Source of the DNA: Straminergon stramineum
Taxonomy: Eukaryota > Streptophyta > Bryopsida > Hypnales > Calliergonaceae
Assembly (NCBI GenBank): GCA_963920665.1
Contig: OY987268.1
Coordinates: 7,256,501 to 7,320,500 of the forward strand
Length of the DNA: 64,000 bases
Direction of reading: 5' to 3'
Shown here: positions 12,040-23,286 of the stretch, one piece after another
How the letters are laid out: every line of letters begins with the position of its first letter
Position numbering within the stretch: position 1 is the stretch's first letter
Made by a program: the position numbers and the translations under genes
The notes under the pieces: model-generated
Seen by the model: only the letters and a program-made list of their open reading frames with translations
Databases searched by the model: none
What the model was told of the DNA's origin: nothing

Positions 12040-12800
12040 CTGGTCGCAGCCTTGGTAATTGGCGCGAGGCACTTTACCAGGCTACTCGCTTCTCTATCAA
12101 TTTGTTTTTGGTCACCTTCTGTGATTTCTTGACTGGCTTGTCACACTACCCTTGGGATGAGGAATCCTTTCTCCCATTAGAGAGCTCTATTTTCCCTTTT
12201 GGATTCATTGAAAGTTGGTTTTAAAAAAATGGGGCCCCATTTTGGGGGTGTCAACTTGACCCCCCAAAATGGACCCCTAGTTGTTCCTTGATCCCCTCGC
12301 AGGTCTCGCTAAGCTCGTGTTGGTGTTCATTGGCACGACTTGGTTGTAATGTGCTGACAGACGCGAGGCGTGATGTGGGCGCAGCGCCACACTACTCGCT
12401 TCTCTTTCAATTTGTTTTTGGACACCTTCTGTGATTTCTTGATTAGCTTGTCACATTGCCCTTGGAACAAGGAATACGTTCTCCCACTCGAAAGCTTTGT
12501 TCTCCATTGAGGATTCACTAAATGTTGATTTTATAAAATTGGGCCCCCTGTTGTTTTGTGTTCCCTCGGGGTGCTCGCTCATCTCTTGTTGGTGGTCACT
12601 ATCGTGGCTTGGTTGCAGCCTTGGTGACGGGCACGAAGCAGGATGTGGGCGAGGCGTACACGCTACTCGCTTATCTTTACTTTTTGGGGGTCAACTCCTA
12701 CAATTTCTTGACTAGCTTGTCGCCCTGCCATTTGGCATAAAGGATGCATCCTCTCATCAGAGACCTCTGTTGTTCCTTGGGAATTCACTGAAAGTTGATT
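12040..12800. repeat. Three diverged GC-rich tandem repeats (about 270-305 bp)
   Basis: Three successive units each carry TTGGTTGCAGCCTTGG-like sequence, a GC-rich segment, then CTACTCGCTT (at about 12082, 12389 and 12663), an ATTTCTTGACT/GCTTGTC segment and a TTTTGTTC..CATTGA segment. Unit spacing is about 305 and 273 bp. The array stands just upstream of the first recognisable exon of the ParB/methyltransferase gene, so it may be or contain its promoter. That role is inferred only from position. Confidence 0.6.
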
Positions 12801-13974
12801 TTCATAAATTCGTCAATTGCTATGGGGGAGCGGGTTCATCTTTGTGTGCGATGATCGTGCTAGGTTCTTACCTATCGCTCTATTTGTTATATTTTTTCTT
12901 CTTCAACATTTGTCTTGCCACATAGAGTATGTCTTATGGTTTCTACTAGCGTGCATCTCTTTGGTAGATTTCTGGTATTCTTTTTCATTGATTTCAGTTG
13001 GTATCGTCTTGGAATCCAAGAATATGAGGGATAGAGTAGTTTACCTTCCACCTTGGTGAAGCCAATTTTGCCAAGTGGGCGTCAAGGGGTGGAGGAGCAA
13101 TCTGAGCCAAAGACTCCAATTGATGTGGATGTGGATGTGCAAAGTGACTTTGAGGACGACGATGAAGCGGACTTGGTAAGGATTGAAGATTTAAAGAGTC
13201 ACGCTTATCTTCCTACGGGTGCCTCGAAGGACTCCAAGCTAAGTCGCAATACCAAATGGCCCGGCCACCTCAATGCAGGATACTCTCAAAAGCACAAGCA
13301 ACCAAAGTTTACTCCCAAGAGTTCCGAGACCGAGTACAGCTTGGAGCTAGAAATCTCTATGTCTATTAATAGCCCTTTGTTTAAAATGTGTGAGTGTCGT
13401 GATAGCGTGGGGTGGATTGGAGAGGTAATCATTCTTCTGAGCTCCGACTTAGAGAGTGATGTGGAGATTCTTGAAGGTTAAGTGGACTCTATTTCTATTG
13501 GTACTTTTCCATTTGTGATGTGTGTGACAGATGACATGTGAACAGACTTGCTTAAGGACACCTACCCATATTTTAAGTACAAGTATTGTTTCACTTGATA
13601 TTTGAAGTAAAGTATTGGTCCCATTATTGTGTGACTCAAATTTCAAATATCTTGCATTATTCAGTTTGTTCCAAGACAATTGGGTCATCCTTTCTATGGT
13701 TGCTTTTGCAGATGGATGTGTTGCTTGTGAATGAAACTCAAGAAGAGAGAGTTGTTGAAACTCTGGGGACCGATGACACCAATCAACTGGAAATTGGAGA
13801 GGAGGAAGAAGGACATCCAATGGAGGAAGATGTGGTGGATGACGAGGAGAAAGACTTGTTTGAAGATGACCTACGCAGGCTACAGAAAGTGGACTTGTCT
13901 CTAAAATCAATTCTCTCAGGATGAAACCGAAGACCATGTTTTGATTTCCGATTCCACTTTGCCGGCTTGTAGCC

Positions 13975-14375
13975 ATGCCTATGGTGAGGCCAACACTTTC
14001 GTGTGATGTGCAATTTCTTGAGCAAGAGTTCTTTTGTGGATACTACAATGGGGTAGCAGTCTTCTATGTTTCCACCACAAATGATGCAGGTGAGACTGCG
14101 GAGTTCATAGTGGAGGGGATGGAAAATTGGGACCCTCTTTGGAAGGAAAAAAATGCTACCTTCGAGGAGTATGTGGATCTGCATCCCAGACTCAAGTTCC
14201 TCAAGAACTTGAAGTTCTTTGTCTGTGACGGAAACCACCGTTGCTTGGCTTGGATGAACATCATCTCTCGGATGTATTCCACAAATCCTGAGTGGTACTA
14301 TGCGATAGATTGCATCCTCTTGGATACGAAAGGCAAAATCGAGATTGTCATGCAAGTCATGCACGACATCAACAA
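13975..14375 (+). pseudogene. Exon with ParB/sulfiredoxin-like DGNHR motif
   Basis: This open exon encodes about 133 residues. Near its middle is FFVCDGNHRCLAWMN, followed about 20 residues later by YYAIDCILLD and a helix ending HDINK. ParB/Srx-fold domains carry a D/E-G-x-H/R-R box in which the charged residues bind nucleotide or DNA, and the DGNHR box followed by a hydrophobic strand fits this. The 5' boundary is unclear: upstream in-frame TGA near 13941, possible acceptor at 13971. The 3' boundary is a good donor (AA|GTGAGT) that joins in frame to 14482. The next exon continues with a helix-rich segment (VKTNLVHTLYWVQKYGLL). Similarity is judged by eye only. Confidence 0.5.
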
Positions 14376-14901
14376 GTGAGTTGACTAATCCCACTTTTCA
14401 CTCATATGGAGTTTGGATTCCATCTCGTGCCATAGTTGAAAATTGAAGTACTCACAAGATTGTTTTCTTCTCACTATATAGATCTACAAAGGACTCCCAC
14501 GTCAAGACAAACTTGGTACACACCTTATACTGGGTGCAAAAGTATGGCTTGCTTCCTATGGACAGGTTCAATGATATGTTGAGGCCATCGGAGAGAAAAA
14601 AATGCGTTGCGATGCCAACAAGGAAGACATGGTACTCTATGCCGGCAAAGGTCTTCACTTCATTTGTCTTCAGGATGAGATAAATATTTGTTACATGCGT
14701 CAATTGAATTCTTCTTTGTTGTTTGAATGTTGAGTATATTATTGATTCAAGACACTCCGGTTTCTACAACAAGAGATTGCACAAGCAACAGATGCAACGC
14801 TCAAAAGATACCATAAGACCACACCAACGGAGGAAAAAACTATGGAAGGGGCAACTTATGCCATGAGGGTAAGGGCCAAGGAGAAGAACATGAAGTTGTA
14901 T

Positions 14902-16070
14902 CACTACAAGGGAAACTATGTCCTATTTGACAAGAAATTGACTTAAGTTTGTCAATTTCTTTGTCAGCGGGAAACTGTAGATTCGGCCAACAATTTGACA
15001 AAATTCTATCAACTATTTTATCATTTCGCTAGATTTTTTTGTCAACTTCTATTCCCTAATACCCTCCTTTGTTAATTGTCCCATTGCCATGATGGTCTAA
15101 TAAATGGTTACAAGTGTCCTTATTTTTTGTAAAAGACAAAATATCAAAATTGCTTTAAATTTAAACCTTGATATATTAAGTGAAAATACAAGTTCAGACA
15201 ACCAATTGTCATCTTGACATTGCACTTCATGAACCACTTTTGCTTTGTGGTTTAGGAAAGAGAATAAAGCTCTCCATATATAGATAGAGTAGTAGGAGGT
15301 AGAACAATCCATATGGGATATGTCATTTAAAAGTTGCAAAGCTCAACTACTCATAGTTAAGTTTGAAATATGATTTGTATTAAAACTAGAATTTCAGACC
15401 TCATTTAGGCATAGTATAATAACTTTTAAAAGAAAACTTTTAACTAAGAAAAGTTTCTAAAACAATTCAAGTTTCATGTAAAAAAATTTGTTTGATGTTT
15501 TGATCCTCCAATCAAAAGTTATGGACAAATTTCAAAGGGGTAGTCGAAGGGAATTTTTTTTTACTTTTTCAAACATCCTCTCTGAAATTTGTTCATAACT
15601 TTTGATTGGAGGATCAAAACATCAAACGAATTTTTGAACATCAAACTTGAATTGATTTAGAAACTTTTTTTGGTTGAAAGTTTTTTTTAAAAAGCTATTA
15701 TACTATGCCTAAATGAGGTCTGAAATTCTAGCTTTAATACAAATCATATTTCAAACTTAACTATGAGTGGTTGAACTTTGCAACTTTTAAATGACATATC
15801 CCATATGGGTTGTTCTACCTCCTACCACTCCGTCTATATATGGAAAGCTTGACTTCTACACATAACTCAAGCTAAGATATCTATGGCAATGGATGTAAAG
15901 GTAGATGTGTAGAAAACCTAATGGAATCTTTGTGTTTTTGGCAAATAGGGAGAAGAGAACCAAACTTCAACTACAAATTGACAAGATGAGGTAGCAATAA
16001 TATGGCTATTGTCATTTCCGACAATTCTTTGTCAAAAGCTTGTCATTTAGGACTACATTTCCTTGTAGTG
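14902..16070. mobile_element. 1169-bp CACTA-type non-autonomous element in a coding exon
   Basis: It begins CACTACAAGGGAAACT and ends in the reverse complement of CACTACAAGGAAATGT. It is flanked by the 3-bp duplication TAT (14899-14901 and 16071-16073). Both termini are diagnostic of CACTA (EnSpm) elements, as is the 3-bp duplication. Subterminal TTGTCA/TTGACA words repeat near both ends. Removing the element and one TAT restores an open frame across the junction (codons KLYVKM), so it landed inside an exon of the ParB/methyltransferase gene. It encodes no transposase. Confidence 0.85.
15267..15850. repeat. Long inverted repeat (foldback) inside the CACTA element
   Basis: The left arm (about 15267-15545) and right arm (about 15575-15845) are close reverse complements. 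For example, CAGACCTCATTTAGGCATAG on the left pairs with CTATGCCTAAATGAGGTCTG on the right, and CAAAAGTTATG pairs with CATAACTTTTG near the loop. The arms are about 270-280 bp with a loop of about 30 bp. A transcript could form a long hairpin able to feed small-RNA processing; no expression evidence is available. Confidence 0.75.
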
Positions 16071-16951
16071 TATGTGAAGATGATCAAATTCCTCAGAGTG
16101 GCCAATCCCGCTCATGGGGTGGGCTTCCTTGAAAATGTGAATTCTAATGTTCTGTAAATCATGCAATGATTTACTTGTGTTTTTTTCTTCATTTACGCAT
16201 ATGACACATTTCATTTTGGCTGGTGTAGGTGAAGAGACATTGGAGCTCCAACGAGGTGCCAAAGATGATACTAGAAAAATTGCAAATGGGGGCCACCTTC
16301 AACACTATGGATGAACACAAGATAAAGTTCTTGTAGTGGTGGAACTCCTCCATTCCATCATGGGATGCGAGGAAGTTCCCAACCAAGCCTGTCTCCGAAA
16401 CATACCTTGGGCCATTCTTAAACAAATGTGTTTGGTTTGCAAGGGTAAGTGCCTCACTCAAATTTATTTGTTGAATTCTAGTGTTTCGTAGAGGCTATCA
16501 AATACAAGATATTTCAATTTGAAATTCATCTTTAATATTCATGATGGAGTGAAAATAGTACTTATGTTCATCCATTTGTACAAGTGGAGGATGCGACAAT
16601 GGAGTACTTCGAAAGTGTTGTCAGACAGGACAACATAAAGATCAACATGAACGTCCCTCTATGGCCGGAGACCTTACAAGAATGCATCGAGGGATGGAGG
16701 AGGAAGATCTAGGACCAAGGATTCCATCCTTACCTTAAAGGAGGAAACTATTTCAAAAAGGGGGACTCTTTCTTAAATTCTGAGGGGTCCAACTTGGTGG
16801 TTAGGAGGATCTTATACTGGTATGTTTGTGTAATGTGCATTATTCTTTAATTTTTGAAATGGTCTTCACATTAGATGATAGAGTATGCCCCGTTCTTCAT
16901 TTGATCTTCATTATTGACATACCTCTACTAATTGTTTGTTATTCTCTACAG

Positions 16952-17937
16952 CTACTTCAAGTATGAGCTTGAAGCGAAGGGTACCATCGAAAAAAAGGAC
17001 ATGCCTCCCTTCCTCTCATCATGGTTGGACCACAACTCAGGGGATTGCATGTTCTCGGCAAACTAGTTGCACACATTCACCACGACTCACCTTAGTGGAG
17101 GAGCGTGGTACTTGGATTGCACACTAGCATCCACTCATCCATCAGAGGTAAAACTAATGGCATCTTTGGATGGCAAAGGGGCTATAGATTTGGATGTTGA
17201 TGAGTTTGCAGGAATGATGAATAGGCAAAGGAGGAAGGCCATTGCAAGGAGGGAAGCCAATGATCGAAAAAGAAAAGCTCGGTTCCAAATCCTTCTCACC
17301 GCCAAGGAGAAGAAGGAAGCAGAGAGACTTGCCAAGCTCGCGGAGAAGGAGAAGCACAAGGACAAGGACAAGGAAGAGAAGGCCAAGGCAAAAAGCAAGA
17401 AGAAGGTTGAGGTTGGAGGACAAGTTCCAACATCATCAACAATGGATCAAGGCTCGAAGCTGCAAGTCGGATCATAGAGTGGAATGAAGAGGAAGGCCAC
17501 TCTCTCACAATCCACAGAAGAGGTCATCACTCATGTGACAAAGGCAATTGTCCTCACTGAAGACAAGTTGTCCAAGTCTGAGAATCTAATTCTCAACATC
17601 TCTATTGACAACCTAATAAGGCCATATTTGTTATATTGAGACTTTTCAAAGTCTCATTTTTATCCTCAACTCAAAGATAAACCGCTTAATTTTTTTTACT
17701 AGTATTTTCTTATAAATAGGTAACAATAACAAATTTTAGAATTTCATCATAGGATCACTATTTGAGCATTATTTATTTTTGGTTTCAATTACTATTTTTT
17801 TAATGAATTTTCCAATAACTAGCATTTTGTCTCAAAGTCTACAAAAAGTCTCAATATAACGAATATGGCCTTTGGTGGATGACATGGAGTCCAAGACAAA
17901 GACATGGTACAAAGAGGTCTTGGACTTCTTGAACAAG
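16952..17937 (+). pseudogene. Exon with lysine-rich linker of the ParB/methyltransferase gene
   Basis: The acceptor CTACAG is at 16946-16951 and the donor AAG|GTATGC ends the exon at 17937. The encoded segment begins YFKYELEAKG, holds a block ending HLSGGAWYLDC, then a basic, probably helical stretch full of Lys/Arg/Glu (17220-17410, with KEKHKDKDKEEKAKAKSKKK). A Ser/Thr-rich linker follows, then a final helix (VDDMESKTKTWYKEVLDFLNK). TAG codons interrupt the frame at 17064-17066 and 17475-17477. A MITE-like element occupies 17618-17872. The basic stretch could bind nucleic acid or act as a nuclear signal; that is inference. The 5' junction with 16819 splices in frame. Confidence 0.55.
17618..17872. 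mobile_element. 255-bp MITE-like inverted-repeat element
   Basis: The left end AAGGCCATATTTGTTATATT (continuing GAGACTTTT) is repeated in reverse complement at 17846-17872, with one T/C difference over about 27 bp. The interior is AT-rich and non-coding. It splits the exon 16952-17937: coding sequence ends with SIDN on the left and resumes with VDDMESK on the right. No clean target duplication is visible, so the superfamily is unknown. Confidence 0.7.
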
Positions 17938-18047
17938 GTATGCATCTCTCATTTGAATTTGAAAATGTGGTGGTCAATTCTCATTCAAATCATTGTAGTT
18001 TAAATTTATTTCTCATCATCATTGGATGCACTATTCGTTGTCACGTG

Positions 18048-18389
18048 TCGACGGGGAAAGCCTCCATGTTCCATGATGTCCCCGAAGGTAGGCCGAGGGT
18101 AGATGTCATGTTCTTTGACTGCCCGGAGAACTTGCCCGTGCTAAGGCTGTCTTTTCTACCAGATGAGGTGCCGGAATGGAACAAAGACGTGGGAGATGAA
18201 GCTCTGCAATCGGCGTTCAACTTTGCTTCCAATCATCTCCAAGACCACAGCTACATCATTGTATTCCATTCGTGGAGTGCCAAAGCAAAGTTGGATATTG
18301 CTGGATTGTGTGAAACATACGACATATTGAAGGAGTGGATGGGGATGAACCACATGCATTTGACTTTGGCTATAGACAAAACAAAGACA
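18048..18389 (+). pseudogene. Exon with methyltransferase catalytic-region candidate (DCPE)
   Basis: The block reads VSTGKASMFHDVPEGRPRVD and then VMFFDCPENLP. The hydrophobic strand followed by DCPE sits where amino-methyltransferases have their D/N/S-P-P-Y/F/W motif IV. The downstream segment includes a hydrophobic strand and SW (YIIVFHSWSAKAKL), then a helix (CETYDILKEWM), as in this fold. Because the canonical PP is CP and the aromatic residue is Glu, catalysis may be lost or altered. The donor ACA|GTAAAT at 18389 splices in frame to 18491. The 5' acceptor is not canonical: a CAC stands where CAG would place VSTGKASM in phase with 17937. Confidence 0.5.
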
Positions 18390-18490
18390 GTAAATTCTAT
18401 TCGCTTTCTCAAGCTTCAAATAGCACTTCAAAATGCATTACATTCTTCTCATTTTTCATGACTATACACCTATCCTGAATGCTTGTACAG

Positions 18491-19073
18491 ACGCAAAAGT
18501 TTGGAATCACCCTTGTAGTGAAAGACTTAGGCGCTAAAGGGAAATCCAATTTCTCTTTCAAACGCACAACCACAATGGTTAAGGTTGGTGTCAACATTGC
18601 ATGGGATGACATGGTAATGAACTACACCCACCTAGATGACATGGCCATGAATGACGGGAAGGCTTGGTGGAGGGCTCATGAAAAAGATCCAAGGTTCTTT
18701 CAAATCCTCCTTGAAGCTACCAGAGTCGAAGGAGATGTGATTTTTGACTACACTGCATCCACAGGTTAGTATTCAATTACCCTAAATTATCTCTACGTTT
18801 GGTTGAAATCATTTTGCCACTTTTATTTCTCCTCTAATATACTTGAATTTTCTTGCCTCCAAGTGCATCCATTATCGCTTGTCATAGCATGGGCCGCCAC
18901 GTTGTGGCTTTGGAGGAGAACAAGGACATTTTTGATGCCATCCTCAAACCGATGAAGAAGTCCACAATGGCTAAGCCAGCAACACCTCCACCGCCGCCAG
19001 TTGTGGTTTCGCAAGATCCGGATGAAATGCCCATGGTGCTTCAAAAATTCCCTCCGAAGGGAAAATTCAGTAA
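18491..19073 (+). pseudogene. Exons with methyltransferase AdoMet-binding motif
   Basis: The first exon (18491-18764, after TACAG) ends EGDVIFDYTASTG. The second (18864-19073) begins ASIIACHSMGRHVVALEENK and ends in a Pro-rich linker. Joined, they give the familiar motif I of permuted amino-methyltransferases: strand, Y/F-x-G/S-x-G turn, helix, then strand ending in an acidic residue (VALEEN) that binds the ribose of AdoMet. The joint is one base short of the right phase (donor ACAG|GTTAGT, acceptor AAG|TGCATCC), suggesting a small deletion at the donor. The final exon (19158-19419) gives a C-terminal segment ending at the TAA at 19417-19419. Confidence 0.6.
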
Positions 19074-19419
19074 GTAAGTTGGCACTTTTTTTATTCTTTC
19101 TTTGTATGGTGATTTCCACGTTCCAAAACTCTAACATGGTGCCATTTTGGTTTGTAGTCATCTAGGATTGATGTCAACAAATGCTAGCATGAAGAAACAA
19201 AGTCTTCTCTTCAGTCCGGAGAAGACTTACAACCTTCTTGTTTATGCACAGCAGATGGCAATGGTCATTGCGGGCTTTGGTTGCTCCAAACCAAAACGTT
19301 GTAAAGACACTTATGCTCTAAATGTCCTGCATTTTATAGATGCATTTGCATTTGAGGGTAGAGAGTCTTCAAGCTTGTCTCATACATCCGATTCCTTAAC
19401 TGAGTCCACAGCCTCCTAA

Positions 19420-22174
19420 ACTCACAAGATTGACATATCTCATGAGTCATGCTATTGTGTGTTGATTGCTATTATGATTGGATTTGTGTGTTTTATGGCT
19501 ATATCTTGGACAAGCGTTATTAAAATTTCTATTTTCTATTGGGCCCAATTTCATCTATTTTGAATACATTTTGTTGTGGAAAACCCTAGAATCCAAAAAC
19601 AGTGTAAGCGCTTCAAATTTTGTAAAATAAGCTCTACATTCTATGCACTTTTTACTTTCTTATGTCCACGTTCGTAGGTCCCTCAGTCATTTTTTCTTCA
19701 AAAAAATGTTCCCGCTCACAAGCTCACATGCTAGCAACCCTAGTAAGGAAAGCACAAAGTTTAAACAGAAATTGAAAAGTATGTCTTCAACCCTCTTTTT
19801 TGGTTTAAGTGCCTATTATTTGTATACATGCCATTGGAATTTTTTGAATGCTCAAGATTTTTCTTGTTGTTGAATCTAGGTTCGACATTTCGAATTGCAC
19901 TTGCATGTCATTTTTGCTTAGTGGTGCAGACTTTCAAGACATCTTCACACTATGCAAGATTCTACTTTTTAGAGTAAAAATTAAAAACTAGATAGGGTAG
20001 ATGCAAACAACCTAATTGAATACATAATTCAAACAAATGTTGACCTTTAAGCCCTAGACAAAAAAACACTTCAAATTGCAACTAGAATGACAATCTATAA
20101 ATCATTAGATGGAATTTAGCTATTGAAAAGGACTATGAGTTTGTCCGAGTTCTTGGACTATGGGAACTTAGACACAGCAGTAGGTTGACGTAGACAAGCA
20201 ATGCCCAAGTTAGATAGTAATAAAAAGTTATTTCATAATTTTTTAAAAAACTTAATTTTTAATTTTGGCCAATAGTGGTTGGTTCTAGTATGGGGAACCA
20301 ACTTGAAACAGCCCCTTATAATAGCAAAATTCCATCTAATGTCTTCTTGGACTCTTCATTTTGATCTGAAATTGCATAGCATATGTTGATGTGCATTACA
20401 TTTATTGATCTACATAGCATCTGCTGATCTACATAGCATGTATTCATCAACATAGTATGTATTCAATCTGAAATTGCATTGCATGACTACAATAAGTTCA
20501 TTTCTTGCAATAAAGATGGAGGTATTGTAAGTTGTTAGATCTCTATGCTATACCCTAAGCAATTTAACACTTTAGTTCAATACCCTAGGATACTTCTACT
20601 CACATTCTACAAGATTTTAGTCAAATGTACCTACACTAGATTTCAATCATAGTGAATATATAAAAGGCCAACAAAATAAAGAATTCAAACCCATGAAAGG
20701 ACAAAAAAACAAAGGCTCCACTTCAAGCTGAACCTCCTTTAGATTACACCTCAAGTTGCATTTCTCCTATGGGTTGCACTTCTTGAAATCATAAACAAAT
20801 GCAAAAGGCACAAAAATAAAAGAATCAAATACACAAAAAAGACAAAGAAACAAAGGCTAAAATTCAAGTTGTACCTCCTTTAGGTTGCACCCCATGCTAC
20901 ACTTCTCCCACATATTACACCTTTTGAAATTGCAAGGCTCCACTTGAAGTTGTACCACAAGTAAGCTCTATTTTTTGTTCAAACTGCACCTCAAGTAAGC
21001 TCAACTTTTTGTTGAAGATGCACTACAAGCTAGCTCCACTCTTCTCTCAAGTTGCATTGCAAGCTAACTCTACTTCTCGCTCAAGTTGCATGGCTTTGAA
21101 AATGCCTACCATTACAAAAAGATGAGAACAAAAGGAGCGTGGGATCCCAATATATTAGTCTCTAGGCCTCTAGATGAAACTCTAAAACCAACAGATTTCA
21201 AATGATTTCACTAGTTAGTGTATGCTTCATCCAATTTCCAATGGTTTCAGCAATCATCACATTTAGTTTCTTGAATTTCTACCAATTTCTCTAACCATTT
21301 CTTGCAAATTCGAATTTCTTAGAAAACAATTATTTTTCACCAAATTTGATAAAGGACTATGGGCCCACCAAATGTGTCTTGGAAAAGAAGAAGGATGAAA
21401 AGTGAATTTCATTCATTTGAGTGGATAAATGGAAAGGACACACATGTCTAATCTAGAGAAAATCAAGGTAAAAATGAACAATCTAGCCCCCCAAGATTTG
21501 ACCAAAAAATAACCCTATGTCCTAGTTATAGTATCAAACTGCCAATTGTACTAATGAATTTTCAAAACTAAAAAAACACAACAAACAATACAAATGTTCC
21601 TTGCAATCACCCTAAAATATTACTGCTTACAAGGCACTATAGTATTGTTTTGATCTTTATTATTATTTAGAAGGCTATGCATTCTAAAATGAAGATTATA
21701 GTATTTGACATTGTAAAATACAATTTTCATTTAAACTTGGCCAAATAGTCTCTAAGGGGATAGTGGATACCTACTACTTCATGCAATACAAGCCCTAGCT
21801 CCTCCTTCAAGTCTCTTACTATATATAAGCCCTCAATAGATGCCAAGACTCTTTAGGCTTAATTCTAGAAGAATGTTATTCTATCATTAAGGAGGTCAAC
21901 CAATATTTATCACATTCTCAAATGAAATAGGTGCATTCTTTGTTTCTACCATTTCCAGAGTGTCATTTGCTGGTGACTTTTAGTCCTCAATATCCTTAGT
22001 ATATAAGCACTATCAATCCAATACTAAAAACAATTGGACACTCAACAAAATGGATGAGAACAAATTTTATATAGCCACTTGTAAAGTGAGCCTTTACATT
22101 TGCAATTCACATTTGAAAAATGTATGAAGCCCTTCAAATCACCTTGGAGAGTAAGTTTGGATGAATTATTGTAC
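19420..22174. other. AT-rich intergenic region
   Basis: No gene supported. It contains short dispersed word repeats (CTACATAGCAT near 20410-20450) and a degenerate array at 20690-21095. The rest is AT-rich with scattered short ORFs that match nothing recognisable. I searched for an hAT-like terminus that would close the left-hand element and found none I could defend. Confidence 0.5.
20690..21095. repeat. Degenerate array of AAGTTGCACCTC-like phrases
   Basis: About ten imperfect copies of a 30-50 bp phrase built on CAAGTTGCA / TTGCACCTC / AAGCTCCACTT recur in this stretch. They become most regular at 20940-21090, where CAAGTAAGCTC and CAAGCTAACTC alternate. It is non-coding and of unknown origin. 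Confidence 0.5.
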
Positions 22175-23107
22175 TTAACCCCTAAAGGACCAAGGTGTGT
22201 TTTTTGGCAACATAACTTTTTTGGGCAGGTATGTGTGACTAGAGATTTCCATGTTTTTGGCCCAAACTTTAATTGAAGGTGTGGACGAGGAATATCTTTC
22301 ATGTGCACTAAATTTCAGGGCATTCGGAAATATGAGTCAAAAGTTATAGCCTAATATGTAGTTTGTTTCTCAACTCGAGCAGTCTGGGCAGATCTGAAAA
22401 AATCATTTTTTTCAAAAATAAAAATTTAAAATTGGTTTTCTAGATTTATATATGCATAGAAAGCTTTGAATCATTCCATTTTGATCAATGAGTCAAAAGT
22501 TATGAGATGTTTTAGTTTGCAGGCAAGTATGGATTCTCTACTCTAAAATAAACTTTGAAGACCGTTATTTAACTCAATTTTCAATATTTTTTGAAAAAAA
22601 TAAAATCATTAGATGTAGATTGTTTATTACAACATTCCAACCATTGGGATTGGGATTTTTCAATTTCATTAATAAATTGTTAACAATTTAGTATTTTGAA
22701 TCATTCTCTACATCTTTCTACTTACTATTTTTTTCCTATATGTTGCACAATTCCAAATGATCTGAAAATTTTCAAGCATGTAGCCAACTTGCCTTGAAGA
22801 ATGGATCCAAAGAAGCACTACCATTTTGGACATTTTTTCATACAAATGTGACCTTGTGAAGTGCAGCTGCCCGTTTTTTCACAGGGCTCAAAAAATGATT
22901 TTTGTCACTTCAAATGCTAATATCTTGCAATCTACACGGTGGAATTTTCTGAAATTTTTTCCACACCTTCTCAATCTAGTTTACTACAAGATCATACGGT
23001 TACATGTGTCCAAAAACTATATTTTTCAAAAATTTGGTACTTGTATTAGAAATGGCAATTTTTGAGGGGTTTTGGTGATAACATAGTCAAGGAACTTTAG
23101 GGGTTAA
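22175..23107. mobile_element. 933-bp TTAA-flanked element, copy A
   Basis: It starts TTAACCCCTAAAGGACCA and ends GGAACTTTAGGGGTTAA, so TTAACCCCTAAAG is an inverted terminal repeat whose outermost TTAA could be a target duplication. A full-length diverged copy lies at 54051-54994 in the same orientation (shared internal words include AATATCTTTCATG, TGAGTCAAAAGTTAT and CATTCCATTTTGATCAATGA). TTAA duplications are the hallmark of piggyBac-type elements, but no transposase is present, so the assignment is tentative. Confidence 0.7.
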
Positions 23108-23286
23108 TTGCAACTTGTGGTGAAATATTGTCTTACATTCTAAATAAGATATTTTGGAATCACTTCACTAACTATAGACACATGTGATTGGGTCCCTTAA
23201 ATTTGAAGGTGGGACTAAACCATGATTTTGAAGGGCTGATGTAGAGGCCTAGATTGGGATGCTCTTCCTGGGTCAAGGATTAAGGA

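Larger units (their letters stand above)
13053..19419 (+). pseudogene. Broken multi-exon gene: ParB-like region joined to permuted DNA amino-methyltransferase
   Basis: At least nine plus-strand coding blocks separated by intron-like AT-rich gaps form one gene. Blocks lie at about 13053-13476 (acidic, start unknown), 13712-13921 (acidic), 13975-14375 (ParB-like), 14482-14672, 14752-14901 plus 16074-16150, 16237-16443, 16585-16819, 16952-17617 plus 17873-17937, 18048-18389, 18491-18764, 18864-19073 and 19158-19419. Several junctions splice in frame (14375/14482 gives INKSTKDS; 16819/16952; 18389/18491; 19073/19158). The domain order, catalytic region before the AdoMet motif, is that of beta-class N4/N6 methyltransferases, which in bacteria and phages are often fused to ParB. 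Breaks: TAG codons at 16334, 16710, 17064 and 17475, two inserted elements, a lost donor near 14672, and a one-base defect at the 18764/18864 junction. The start is not identified. Confidence 0.6.
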
